NCBI GenBank assembly: GCA_003415625.1 | Contig: PYIU01000005.1 | Location: 4,283,001 to 4,347,000 of the forward strand | Length of the DNA stretch: 64,000 nucleotides | Direction: 5' to 3' | Source: Aquanectria penicillioides | Lineage: Eukaryota > Ascomycota > Sordariomycetes > Hypocreales > Nectriaceae | Part shown: positions 35,008 to 45,967 of the stretch, one piece after another | Numbering within the stretch: the stretch's first letter is position 1 | How the letters are laid out: each line of letters starts with the position of its first letter | Position numbers and translations under genes: made by a program | The notes under the pieces: generated by a model | What the model saw: the letters and a program-made list of their open reading frames with translations, nothing else | What the model was told of the DNA's origin: nothing | Databases searched by the model: none

Positions 35008-35785
35008 GTGGTCCTTTAGCCTGATCCTAGACGTAGTGTGTTTGTTGGTTGTGACACAGCGATGCTGTCCACACCCAACTTGCGGCATTTCTCATATTTT
35101 CATCTCCAGTCCCCAGAAGGAATTCCTGCGATAGGAGCGATACCCATAGCTCAAATCTTGACCTTTTTTTAAATAGGAGTCTCTAAAATACGGCATTCTT
35201 TAACATTACATGCAGATATAGGGTAATTTTAGGGAGATGGCTCGCACAGGACCATAGTACCCTCCTTTTGCGATTGGACTTGTCTCTTCCGAGACAACCA
35301 CTTTAGCTATTGAAACTTGATCAAATAAAATAGTAACATAGGCTTTGATTTGTCGAAAATAATCCATGTCGACTTGATCTCAAGATAATTGCAAGGAATG
35401 GGACAGGACTCTTCCAATCAGCGATACCATGTTTAAGTGCAAGGACGTCACACGTCAAGAATAACTAAAAGTTACATTCTAGAAAACCCACTTCTTCTTT
35501 ATTTACCAGTGGTTTGGGCCAACTTCTGCATCTCTCCCTTCACGCTTGCGGGGAGCGTTGATGCGAACGCGCGTAGCATCGGAGATTCCGAAACCTAGGG
35601 ACATCACGTGCCCGGAGTCATCCATGAACAATCCCCGCAAGTGCTTGACCCTTATCAGGAGAAACGCATCAGCCATAACAACTCGCTGTATCATATCTTA
35701 TGCATCGGGTTTGCGGATGCTTTCAATCCGCTGTACTTGATCAAACTCTGTTCCTCCTCTACTGTGCATTTAGAATCACGCGCCT

Positions 35786-38351
35786 ATGGGCCCAGAACCG
35801 GCTTCGGGTCAGAATGGGCGTAGATATCGCTCCAAGAAGCAACGACCCTGTGATCTTTGTCGTTCAAGGAAGACTCAATGCAAAATACCAGGGACCGAGG
35901 GGTCTTGCGAAACATGCAAACGGCTAGGACAGAGCTGCACTTTTGTTTTGAAACCTTTAAAGAGGAGAAACAGGCCAAACAACAACCTTGGGACGGAGAA
36001 AACAAGTGGGCTTTTCAGAGAGAATGGGCAACATGAGTCAACATCGAGGATTCCTACTAGCTCGGATCCTGAAAATGCCAACATGGCTGTTCAGGTACCT
36101 CATCAGTGGCTTCCACAGGCTACCGAAGACCGACCTCCAAGTCCCCAGGTTGCGTCACACCTTCTGACAATGGATTGGTCTACCATGGATTTCGCTCAAG
36201 GTCTACCTATACCAACCGTCAACAATTCTCAGCTAACGAGTCTGTAGACAGTCCCCCGGCCAGAGCCAACCACATTCAGCAGGTAATCCCATATGGGAAT
36301 GAGGATGACTACCTACCGAATCTACTCCCTGACATGGAGAATATTCTTCCTCATACTTCACAGCGTGAGGCTTCTTTCGTTAATCTAAGCGAATCATCAT
36401 CTGGCTCTACCGAAAAAGAGACCCCTGTTAACGACCAAGTCATGGAATCCACTGCAGAAGCCAGACCAAACGAGCATGTGCAAGATTGGAGCGATATTTC
36501 CGACGCCACTAACAATGCATCTCAAAGCCTAGATTGGCCAGTTGAATTTTCTCTAGATTTGGCTCCGGGACAATCGAGCCATGTCATCGGCCTATCTTGC
36601 GAGTCGGATCCATATCTCCTCCGTCACTATCTCTACAACATGCAAGATACATATCGGATGTTCCGTCTTCATTTCCGCAAAGTGATGGATGATGAAAAAA
36701 TGCAGGAAAACAGCTATCTTGCTTCGGTTAGTCAACCCCGAGTGCCCGCCGGCTATGTTCCTGTTCAATTTGCCTTGACGGATGAAGACATTTTGAAAGA
36801 TGGGGTGAAAGCAGCAGAACATCTCTTTTCAGGAAACAGTACTGAAAGCGATGATATGGAATCACTCCACAAACTCGTACCTGCTGATTTAGGATCTCGA
36901 TTACTAACCTTGTGAGTATGGCTAAGAATCATGTTTTATACCAATCTGACAAGAGTACAGATACTCCCAATTCGTGCATCCTCGGTTTCCAGTGCTGTCT
37001 CTCAGTGACCTTCAACAATCGGGTTCGGGCTCCAGGTTTTCATTGCCGATTGGAATTATGAGTGCTGTATACGCGCTGGCAGCACCCTTCACTTTTCTTG
37101 ATGATGAGTTGAGTGTGTCAAAAGCATACTTGCAAGTTCCTACTGAAGACTTGTGGGCAATTGCACACCGAAGCTTCCAGCGGGCAAGCCGTCTATCACA
37201 TCTATCATTATTGCAGCTCTGTCTTCTCCTGCTGCATATGCCTCCACCGAATTTCGCTGTTGCGGAGCCACCAAGCGGTTGGTCATTATCATGCTCTGCA
37301 CTAGCGATAGCAGAGAACTTGGGTCTCAACCTCGAGCCCTCCGGCTGGCGCCTACCAAAGAAGGAAATCATGTTGAGGAGGAGATTGTGGTGGCTTACAT
37401 ATGAACAGCACACTTGGCAAGCTATTGTGCTCGGTCGCCCATCTCACTTCAACAAGGCAAATTCCGATGTTTCGAAACTTGGTGCGGATGATTTTGAAGG
37501 TGAAGAACATCCGGATCCTGAGATTCGAGAGTCAATCTTACGGCATGTCCCCATATGTATTGCGCAGTGTGAACTAAGCACAATTGCTTCTGACATACTA
37601 AAGGAATTCTAGTAAGAGACCTATTATTGAATCGGTAATATTGCTTTGCTAACATACAATCTAGTACATTAAAGGCTGTTCGTGAATCCCCTTCACTGAA
37701 CACACTATTGAGCCGTGCCCAACCTTTACGCTCTCGTATCGAGGTCTGGAGGCAGACATTACCGCTGCTCTCCAAGTCTGCTTCAGATTTGGCAGATTCC
37801 GAATTAGAAAACGGAGCTGCATTGAGATTATCGCATCTTACTCTTGAAATCCTAATATTCCGAGCTCTCCTACGCCCTCTAGTACATCAGAGTGTGGCAG
37901 CTGCAGAGACTTGCACCGAACCCATAACCATGATTTTCGAAAATTGTTACACATGTGCCAAGGTTGGAGCAGACATTGTTTCCAACCTGAATGCCAAGCA
38001 TTTTGCAACCTTTTGGCCTCCTTGTGAGTACGTACTCTAAGCCTAGTTGTGGACAATCCTAACAAGGCAGATGTGCGATATGAGTTATGCTATATTTCAA
38101 CATTTATATTGATGACATTTGCTCAGTCTCCTACAATATCCAACGCAGTCCGAAACAAAGAATTGTTAGGAAAATGGAGAAATACAATTCGCACACAGGC
38201 TCGAGCCTGGCCTCTTGCCAAACTTGCCGCCGTAAGATTGAATGCTGTGTTTTGGAAAGGGCTTTCCTCGGTTGTTCATGGAGCAGGACCAGACAGTCCG
38301 GCTGTGATGCTGCTAAAGGAAACGGGCTCTAAAATGTCTGGTGATGGATGA
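35786..38351 (+). CDS. Zn2Cys6 transcription factor, candidate cluster regulator
   Basis: Binuclear zinc cluster near the N-terminus: CDLCRSRKTQC and then CETCKRLGQSC, followed by a basic linker (KPLKRRNRPNNN). The fungal middle-homology domain comes later (YSQFVHPRFPVLS, RRRLWWLTYEQHTW). Exons are about 35786-36911, 36961-37611, 37665-38023 and 38071-38351; the last three junctions are unambiguous (GTGAGT, GTAAGA, GTGAGT donors). Length is about 805 aa if exon 1 is one frame. Within exon 1 the frame changes between 36106 and 36247. It may be a one-base deletion or an intron from GTACCT (36095) to TTCAG (36279), which would also keep phase. It is a nuclear DNA-binding activator divergent from the permease, so a pathway regulator is the natural reading. 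Confidence 0.85.
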
Positions 38352-38511
38352 TAGGACGACCCAGTTGTCCAGGCAAATGAGTTTGAGCATTATCTTTAGA
38401 GCGGTATTTCTAGTTTTTAGTTTTCATTCTGTTAGGGCAGGTCCATCTCGGGAGAATGCGGTAACATAAGTGGAGGGCAGATTGACCAGGTTTATCCAAC
38501 ATAATTAATCC

Positions 38512-40088
38512 CTACGATAAATCCCCATGTTGAGCCCTTCCAGCATCATAACGTAGGACAGCTCCTAATAACACTTGAACACCCATAATGCAGTCTTCAG
38601 GGCTGCAGTATTCATCGGGAGTGTGGCTCATGCCGTTCCTCGTTGGCGTAAAGATCATAGCAGTTGGACACCTCTTGCTTACATGGCAACTGTCGTGGCC
38701 GGCGCCACTGAGCATATGTTTCCACATGCTTTTCCCACAGGCATGGTTGGCTGACTGCTCAATTGCAGTTACGCAGTCATGATGAAACTGAACTGCCATA
38801 TTCTCCGTTAGACATGTCCACTGGACATCGACACCGCGCTCGGAATCCTCCTTGGCAATCTTGGCAAACACCTCTTGACATTTTTCAACCATTTGAGAGA
38901 GCTTTTCATCACTTGGATGCCGTACATCCAAGGTAAACCGTACGGTATGCGCCATGGTGTTGACGCTCCCAGGCTCCATTCGAATAATACCGGTTGTAAT
39001 CAGGCCGGATAGATCTTTCGCAACCTGGTTTGATGCAACTATCATCTTTGCCGCGGCGAGAATAGAATCCTTTCTAGCTGAGAGGGGAGTCGTGCCAGCG
39101 TGGCTGTCTCTTCCGTTAATCTCGATCTCATACCAACTGTAGGCTTGCGCCCCCGTCACGACACCAATCCTGAGGTTTTCGTCTTCTAAAATTGGTCCTT
39201 GTTCAATGTGAATCTCAAAATGAGCAGCGATAGGTTGTGCTTTGTATGAGGCGGGTATTTCACCAAGGAAGCCAATACGCTCAAGCTCTTGCTTTAGGGT
39301 CCTTGATTTGGAACCATTGGTAGGGGTCACTTCTAGACAGTCCCAGGCAGTTTCAAGAGGAATAGAACCTGCCCAAACTCCTGAAGACACAGTTACCATG
39401 GGGAAACGGGCACCCTCTTCACTGCACCATAGATTAGATTGCCAATCGATGTCCGAGTGTTGGGCAGCTCTTACTTTGTCCAGTTGATAAGCCCAACAGG
39501 GCCTTCAGTTTCATAGTCATTCTCATGTAAAGTTCTAAGCACTTCAAGAGCTCCAATAACACCTAGAATGCCATCGTATCTCCCACCAGTTGGTTGAGTG
39601 TCAAGGTGGGACCCCATCATAACCGGCGGGTTGTTCGATTTTCCGGGTCGAACTGCAAATATATTTCCCATTTGATCCACAGTCACTGTGCAACCAAGTG
39701 CTTTGACTTGCTCTATCAGCCAAACTCTTACTTTTTTATCGTCATCATTCAGAGCAAGTCGATCCATTCCAGTTTCCGTGGGATGTCTGTGGTGTTGTTT
39801 AGTGTAAAACGGTCAAAAGGTGACGAATATCAATACATACTCTCCGTACGGATGTGCCTTGCCATATTCGCAGGTGGAATGGATAGAATCCATCAATCTC
39901 GATCCATTCACCTTTAAAGATGTGTATTTGTCGCTCATATTCTTATTGCTCAGATCTATGGCATTAGCAGCCGGGTGGGCACCTCGACTATGCAGCGCCG
40001 TCATGGTGAATCGGGCTTCCCTGTAGTTTTGGGAAAATGAAGAAATTCGTGAAGATGAGATTGATCGTCGACCTGCAAACCTTAGCAT
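38512..40088 (-). CDS. M20-family N-carbamoyl amidohydrolase (hydantoinase/carbamoylase type)
   Basis: Three exons: 40088-39841, 39786-39475 and 39421-38512, with clean GT-AG introns (53-54 nt). Metal ligands of the M20 carbamoylase/beta-alanine synthase group are present: GSHLDTQPTGGRYDG (His and bridging Asp), NWTNEEGARFP (Glu pair, across intron 2), HIEQGPILE, SGAGHDSCHV and the C-terminal GMSHTPDEY. Family function is hydrolysis of N-carbamoyl amino acids, ureidopropionate, allantoate or ureidoglycolate. Starting at 40088 gives 489 aa with an Arg/Ser-rich leader (MLRFAGRRSISSSRISSF) like a mitochondrial presequence; starting at 40004 or 39938 removes it. It ends near the regulator's 3' end and faces the fusion gene's 3' side. 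Confidence 0.9.
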
Positions 40089-40250
40089 TATTTTCGCGTG
40101 AAGGTGACGAAGACCTTGAGGGTCTACATGACATATGAGCGAAAGCCACAAGTCGAATAACAATAGAGCGCAAGGTCCGTCGGCCGAATACTGGATACGC
40201 AGCATCACTGAGACGTAACTGATTTGGCCCCTCGACCATCAATTGGGCGA

Positions 40251-40264
40251 CGGCCAACTCTCGG
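40251..40264 (-). promoter_or_regulatory. 14-bp word shared with fusion-gene promoter
   Basis: On the minus strand it reads CCGAGAGTTGGCCG, identical over 14 bases to 42576-42589. It lies about 160 bp upstream of the M20 start. Confidence 0.45.
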
Positions 40265-40267
40265 CCA

Positions 40268-40275
40268 TCGGGCAA
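40268..40275 (-). promoter_or_regulatory. TYGCCCGA octamer, M20 upstream
   Basis: TTGCCCGA on the minus strand, three bases from the shared 14-bp word. Confidence 0.4.
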
Positions 40276-40673
40276 CTCCTGTGTTGTGGGTCGTTGAAGT
40301 GGAGGTGGCGGACAGCCCGACGATAGGCAGTCATGGCCGATATTCACTATGGCCAAGTTGCATAGCAATGATCTATTTTGATGTTATTGAATACTACCTG
40401 GTCAAATAGTTCCATCTATTGCAGAATCAGGCAAATTGATCTCGTCGCAGTGTACGTCACCTCCCATCTACGTTTAAGTCTCAAGATCACGAGCCAGCTA
40501 CTAGTGTGGCACCCCAGGTCCTTGTTCTATTTTATACGTACGAATTGAAGACTGGCTACAATTTCATTCATAGGTTAAAACATGCAGGAGCCAAATTAGA
40601 AGTTAGGGTATGCTTAGGATACATTGCATTGAGTATTTTACGCTTGAATATATTCGTCGCAGCTGTCTGTGGA

Positions 40674-42367
40674 CTAGTCAGAAACTCCGATAGCCGTCTT
40701 TTCGACTGCTAGCCAGCCAGTTGCAATCTGCTCGTTGGTGCAAAACTCAACCGTATCGCCAAATCCCTTGAGCCATTGCACGAACCTATCTATCATGCCA
40801 ATAATGTGCGCCATTCCACTAACATCCGGGTGCACTAGAATCGGGAACATGAAATCAGCATACTCATTGCCTTCCTTGCTCTGTTCCAATAGCCATAAGA
40901 ATTTGTCTTTCCACATTTGCTCCACAACCCGTGTTGACACGTAGCCCATGCTGTTTGAGAGATGGGGAAGGTACATCATCGGCATCATGTCTTCGTTATA
41001 CCAACCGCAAGGAAGCTCGACTAAGGGATGCTGGCCATGAGGGTAAGCCTGAGATGCAATGACAGACGGCTGTAGCCAAGACGAGGCTGGCTGAGACCAA
41101 TCAATAGTCTTCACAGGCGGGTCGCTTGGGGTAAAGTAAGGCTGCGAGTCATGATGCATCAACGACGAGTCATACAGGAATCCATGCTCACGCAACAACT
41201 TGACAGTTGTTTCTCTAATGGTGTACATGGGGGCACGGTAGCCACGGGGCTTTTTCCCGACGAGCTTGGTAGCGACATCAATACTAAAGACGGTATTAGT
41301 TTCTGTCAAGAAATTCGGTTTCGTGTGCTAGAAATTCATACCATTTGAGAAGAACATCTTGCTCTTGATCTTCAGTCATTTGGTAGATGCCCTCGTGGGC
41401 ATATCCGTGGAGGCCAATTTCAGCCCCAGATTCAAGCACTGCACGTGCTGATTCCGGGAATGTCTCGGTGGTGTGTCCAGGAATAAACCACGTCACCTTG
41501 TCCGCGATACTGTGCTTCTTGAACAGGTCAAGGAGACGATACACGCCGACCTGCCCAGCAAAAATTCCAGAGCTGTAATCAGCCATATTATTATCTGCAT
41601 GGCAGCCAGTTCCGAGCCAGTGCGATACAGCGTCAAAGTCAACAGACAATGCGATCTTGGCGCGTCGTGGCCGACTTTGAACAGGAGTCAAGGCCATAGC
41701 GGGCTCCAGTCCAGTACCGCTCAGCTGAAACTCGCAGTCTGTAGGCATGCCAGCGTTGACCGGGGCCATATCTTGAGGACAGGCACTCATCACGATAATT
41801 AAATCCGTCTCTGCCTTGAAGGTGACGTATTGGCCTTTCTCGCTGGTAGGGTTTCTAATGTCCAGTCCCCCATGGTGATCAATAGCTACATTCATAAAGA
41901 GGTTGAGGGGATCCGGAACCCAGTCATCAGCAATGCTAAATTCAGGAAAGTTATCTTTGAGTGCCTAGCCCTTACTATTAGCACTGTTATGTTATGGCAT
42001 CTTTGTCATGCAATAGGCTAACCTTGTGCATATTGTCAGTGCAATTGTCGTGATACCCTTCGTACCCTTGCATGTGATATCTCTCTTCGTCACATGCCGA
42101 CCAGATCATATCGTGAACACCCCGGGTAGTATCCTCAGTCAATGTCAGGATGGGTTTCCTTCGTGTGCTATACAGTTTATCGCCTTTGGAAAGAGATATT
42201 TTGAGTAAAATGGTCCGTGTATGGACCATTGAGAGAAAATCATTCGGATCCGCGGGGTTAAAGGCCCAAAAGTCGATGACTTGTTTGCCATAAGTGTTGT
42301 TGACCGTCAGGTCCTGTCCTCGTTTGATGGAAAAGGCCACTGCTTTGCGTGCCGGAATGATACCCAT
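40674..42367 (-). CDS. fusion: DUF1989 (urea carboxylase-associated) + polysaccharide-deacetylase/PuuE-like
   Basis: Three exons: 42367-42023, 41964-41342 and 41283-40674, about 525 aa, no lesions. Residues ~1-190 are a DUF1989 domain: GIIPARKAVAFSIKRGQDLT, GKQVIDFWAFNP, EDTTRGVHDMIWSACD and CPQDMAPVNAGMPTDCEF. This domain occurs in proteins beside urea carboxylase and in the bacterial carboxyguanidine deiminase subunits. Residues ~215-510 are a NodB-type deacetylase domain of the PuuE/allantoinase-like branch: ALSVDFDAVSHWLG, GLHGYAHEG (His pair) and KKPRGYRAPMY. Splice sites (GTTAGC...GGCTAG and GTATGA...TTTAG) both keep the family sequence intact across the join, so the fusion is not a prediction artefact. 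Expected cytosolic role: deimination or hydrolysis of a cyclic amide or ureide. The ATG opens exactly at the DUF1989 start. Confidence 0.9.
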
Positions 42368-42551
42368 CTTGAAGAATGAAAGGCCAGCCCAACAGTGAAG
42401 AGTTTCGCGGTTTGACAAGATGCTGTTGAAAATTTGAGATTGTCCCAGTATATAAAAGAGAAGCCAAAACCCCGGATGGCAATGCGCCATCAACCAGCAC
42501 CTTCAATTTCCATTCTACTCACAATGAAATCGAGTAGGCGGATCGGCCGAC

Positions 42552-42559
42552 TTGCCCGA
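42552..42559 (+). promoter_or_regulatory. TYGCCCGA octamer, fusion-gene upstream
   Basis: TTGCCCGA about 190 bp before the fusion-gene start, next to a TCGGCCGA palindrome. Confidence 0.4.
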
Positions 42560-42575
42560 CAGCACAGCCATCGAA

Positions 42576-42589
42576 CCGAGAGTTGGCCG
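42576..42589 (+). promoter_or_regulatory. 14-bp word shared with M20 promoter
   Basis: CCGAGAGTTGGCCG, the partner of 40251-40264. TTGCCCGA precedes it on the same strand in both promoters. Confidence 0.45.
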
Positions 42590-43064
42590 GGCGCAATTGT
42601 CACGACCGATTATCTGAACTAAACAAGGCGCATAATGCGGGGTAGATATGCCGTTGAACGAATGAGATCTAGCTTCCAGTCCAACGAGAGATTATCGGCC
42701 AAGTCGTGTAGCAGGGTAAGGAGGCCAGAGGCATGGGATTGGCGAGAATGTCCGCGCTACAGTGGGTCAGCATTTAGAGCATCGGCCGATGGCAGACTTA
42801 CTGCTGCACTCTGAATGATTGTGAGATGCTGTACAGTGTTCCACGATGGTAGCAAACAATCCTGGGTTGAGCGATGAGGTCGATGACTTTCTCATGTTGC
42901 ACCGCTGTTGCTGGGTGGCTACCAAATCATGAGGAACAGTTTGGTATAGTGACTTCACTGAGATATATTCAATAGTAATGTAATTAATAGGTAGTTACCT
43001 GTAACTGTGATCAAATAATATTCAATTCATGGATCAATCAAGTTGAACGTCTCTCTTCAACTTT

Positions 43065-45008
43065 CTAGAGTCTAGGAGTTGACATTTGAAAGACCTTGGA
43101 GAAGTATTCCTTGATCCACTGGCCATCAACAGGCCCTCCAGATCCTACTAAGCCGTCTGGTCTAAGAATAACCACGCCTCCCTTGTCCAGTGCGACTCCG
43201 AATTTCTGGTGGGCCAAACAGTCGATGTCATAGTATGCATGGCCAAATGGCTTCATGCCCAAGGCCTCATATGGTGAGCAAGCGGCTACGGCGCTGATGG
43301 TGATCCATCCAATAGCTGGGTGAGATGCAACCTCTTTTGCAGTTTCCAAATACTGTCCCAGATTCAAGAGAGAATGTCTTGTGTTGGAAGAGTTGCCGCT
43401 AAAGACGACCACCCAGAATTTCCCAACATTGGGCGTCGCGCGTTGGAACCGCACCGTCTCGTTAGTTCCAGGCATGCGCAACTCAACATCTGAGGGCCGG
43501 CTTCCAGCGACGACAGTGACCTCGGCACCAGCGGCCTGGTTGATCAAATTCTTCGGATACGAGATACCTAGACCTGTGTTGAATGCTGCTGCCTTCTCGA
43601 AAATCTCTCCCAAAACAAGGTATGGGTCAGCATTGGGATCTCCCTTGTACCAAGACGGCCATTTATGCGACATGAGGATCGAAATGTCTTTGTCGTAGTT
43701 GATGAGCTGCTGCACAGCCGTCTTTCGTTCTGTGGAGTAGCTCTGAAGGACCCCGGGTTTAGTGATGCCACGTATCTGCAACGCAAGCTTCCACCCCAGG
43801 TTAACAGCATCGTGGATGCCCGTGTTCAGTCCTTGTGCCGCACCGCTGCTGTGGGTATGAGCTGCGTCGCCGCAGATGAAAACTCGATCTCCAGCAGAAA
43901 AGTCCTTCGCCATACGTTGCCCGATGGTGTATCTAAATACGTCAGGCTAAGGTCGAAGGGAGATAGCAAATTGCATGAGGAGCACTTACAGGGTCCACCA
44001 ATGAGTTTCCTTGAACTTGAGCTTGAATGGCTTCATACACTCAATGGCCTCCTTCTCTGCCACCTCCTGAGTCACCCCTTGGGGATATTTCGCGGCGATT
44101 TCCGAACTGAATGCATAACCAATGCGCGTTGCTCCGTGATCAAGAGGGGCCCAAAGCACATTGCCATGTGTTTTGCTCTCAATGGCACTATGTTGCAGTG
44201 TTAATCAATGGTACACACTGGTCAAGTCCTTTCCTGACCTACCCATAAGATCGAGTGATTGGCATATCCGTTTCAACAATTCCATCAATGCGAATCCACT
44301 TATCTTCGCTCGTGTCACCTTCAAAGGGGATTCCAGCGTGTCTCCGAACGAAGCTCCGCCCTCCATCAGCGCCGATGAGATATTTGCTGCCTCGTGGTGA
44401 GTAACTCAGCAGCTCAGATTGCGTGGAATTCAAATTACCTCTTCAACTGGAATGTCTTTTGCGACTTCTTATCAACCCAGGTTGACGTTACTCCGTTGGA
44501 ATCCAACGATGCAGTGTCGTCGACGGTAAAATCGACACATTCTGTGGCCTGGAAATACTCCGCACCGACGGACTCTAACTTCTCGCGGAAGATGCCCTCA
44601 GTGTACATCTGGCGTAGGACGAGGGTGAAGTCATATGCCGATTCGCTAATGTTTTCCATGAATGTCCAGACCCGACCAGGGATCCTATGTCAGTAGATTT
44701 AGCCAATAAGTACCAGCAGGAATGAGGAGACTGCACAAACACTCTTTCCCCATCCTTGTAAGTGACGCTTGTACGACAAGCAAAGCCCAACTGCAGCATA
44801 GGTTCAATCAGGCCCAGTTGGTCGAGCTGTTCGGAAGTCCTAGAGAATAAGGCAATTGCACGCCCGTATGAATCTTGTATTTCCTTTTCATGCTGCTCGA
44901 GAACACATGCGGAGACCCCAAAGCGAAGTAGTTGATAAGCAAGGAGAAGGCCAACAGGTCCTCCACCCACAATTACAACATCATACTGGGGGTTTCCATG
45001 TCTGCCAT
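43065..45008 (-). CDS. FAD-dependent aromatic monooxygenase (phenol-hydroxylase/PheA-TfdB type), one frameshift
   Basis: Five exons: 45008-44741, 44684-44439, 44386-44243, 44187-43990 and 43932-43065, all junctions consistent, about 574 aa. FAD motifs are VGGGPVGLLLAYQLLRFG, YLIGADGGRSFVRRH and RVFICGDAAHTHSSGAAQGL. The C-terminal ~170 residues are the thioredoxin-like domain of the phenol-hydroxylase family (GKFWVVVFSG, DKGGVVILRPDG). The start MADMETP is out of frame with the body. A five-C run (plus G, 44988-44992) read as six gives METPQYDVVIVGGG, and no other ATG opens the body frame. The enzyme class hydroxylates aromatic or heteroaromatic rings with NAD(P)H. In this setting it may oxidise the imported ring compound; that is inference. 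Confidence 0.86.
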
Positions 45009-45967
45009 TGGAATTTTGGGCTTAAGCAAGAGTTACTGGGCTATTCAATTTGATTCAGTGGTGTGTATTCCACCCCTAGTGCAGGAGATTAAGCAACGCA
45101 TATAAGTAAACCTATATCTACAATCCAATTCTAACAGCTACGATAAACTTCACACGTGACCTCGGCGAAATTGCGATTACATCGCCCGTAGTACTATTGT
45201 GAACAGCAAAGAGCGTATCGCCCGACACGGCGGGGCAATCTTAGCCACAATCAGGGTGATGGATCAGTGCCCAGGTTTTGTGCACTATTAGACTACTTAT
45301 CAGTTTGTTTTCCTTTGTCGGGAGGGGTTTACCCGGGAATAAATATTTGGCCAACTGCGATATGCCTACCCTATACCTATGCCACCAACCACTTTGTGCC
45401 CTCATTCGATGCTGTGAAGCGAGGGGAGCAGCGAAGTCGCAAGGGAATCGTTAATTGATGAATATTTTAAAGGCCTGGAAGGGGGTTTTTTTTTGTCAGT
45501 AGACAACAGCATTCGCCACTGTGGTGCGCGTTAAACTCGACAATAGACTTGCGACTCGACATGTTCCGGGCATCATCAAGCTCAGCCATGATAATTCACG
45601 AGCACAAGGCCGAATTGAACGAAGCGAAACATAATCAAAAGCCAAATAGCTCAGTTAAAACAGCTACTATAACTTTAACACCCCGCCATAATTGCTTATT
45701 CACCGAGTTACGAAGATCAACAAATGCACTTCTGAGCTCTTAGCTCGACTCAATGCGTTTTTCCCCCCAAATCAGGGCATATTTACTTAGCGCCTAACGG
45801 GCAGCTTAGTCAACTCTCCCCGGTTGCCTGAGTGGCTCTTTATGGCTAGTTTGTCACGTGCAATGCGAAATTGCTACTGAAGAAGTAAACACCAAGTGGT
45901 GCCATGTAATCTCACTAGTCTCCGCCCATCACCAACATGCATCAACAACATTGTTTTACACAATATC
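45009..45967. promoter_or_regulatory. divergent region, monooxygenase / HET protein
   Basis: About 0.96 kb with TCGCCCGA at 45218-45225 and AT-rich stretches. No coding sequence was recognised. Confidence 0.45.
45218..45225 (+). promoter_or_regulatory. TYGCCCGA octamer, monooxygenase upstream
   Basis: TCGCCCGA about 0.2 kb before the monooxygenase start. Confidence 0.3.

Larger units (their letters stand above)
33396..35785. promoter_or_regulatory. 2.4-kb divergent region, permease / regulator
   Basis: Lies between the divergently transcribed NCS1 permease and Zn2Cys6 regulator. It holds two TYGCCCGA octamers (34488-34495 and 35000-35007). No intact gene was recognised. Short open frames at 34605-35024 (+) and 35503-35694 (-) are unassigned. 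Confidence 0.45.
40089..40673. promoter_or_regulatory. upstream region of the M20 gene
   Basis: About 585 bp after the stop of the fusion gene and before the M20 start. It holds TCGGCCGA (40180-40187), the 14-bp word CGGCCAACTCTCGG (40251-40264) and TCGGGCAA (40268-40275). No coding sequence was recognised. Confidence 0.45.
42368..43064. promoter_or_regulatory. upstream region of the fusion gene
   Basis: About 0.7 kb. TATATA at 42449-42454 lies about 85 bp before the ATG. Further up are TCGGCCGA (42543-42550 and 42782-42789), TTGCCCGA (42552-42559) and the shared 14-bp word (42576-42589). No coding sequence. Confidence 0.5.

Noticed and set aside
34605..35024. 139-aa open frame in the permease/regulator intergenic region
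   Set aside because: No recognisable domain, no conserved start and no supporting introns.
35503..35694. Minus-strand frame with GLFMDDSGHVMSLGFG-like text
   Set aside because: Looks protein-like and might be a gene tail, but I cannot name a family and no upstream exons join it.
36095..36118. A 24-nt intron GTACCT...CCACAG in the regulator
   Set aside because: Too short for a spliceosomal intron, and its length is a multiple of three, so it would not fix the frame.
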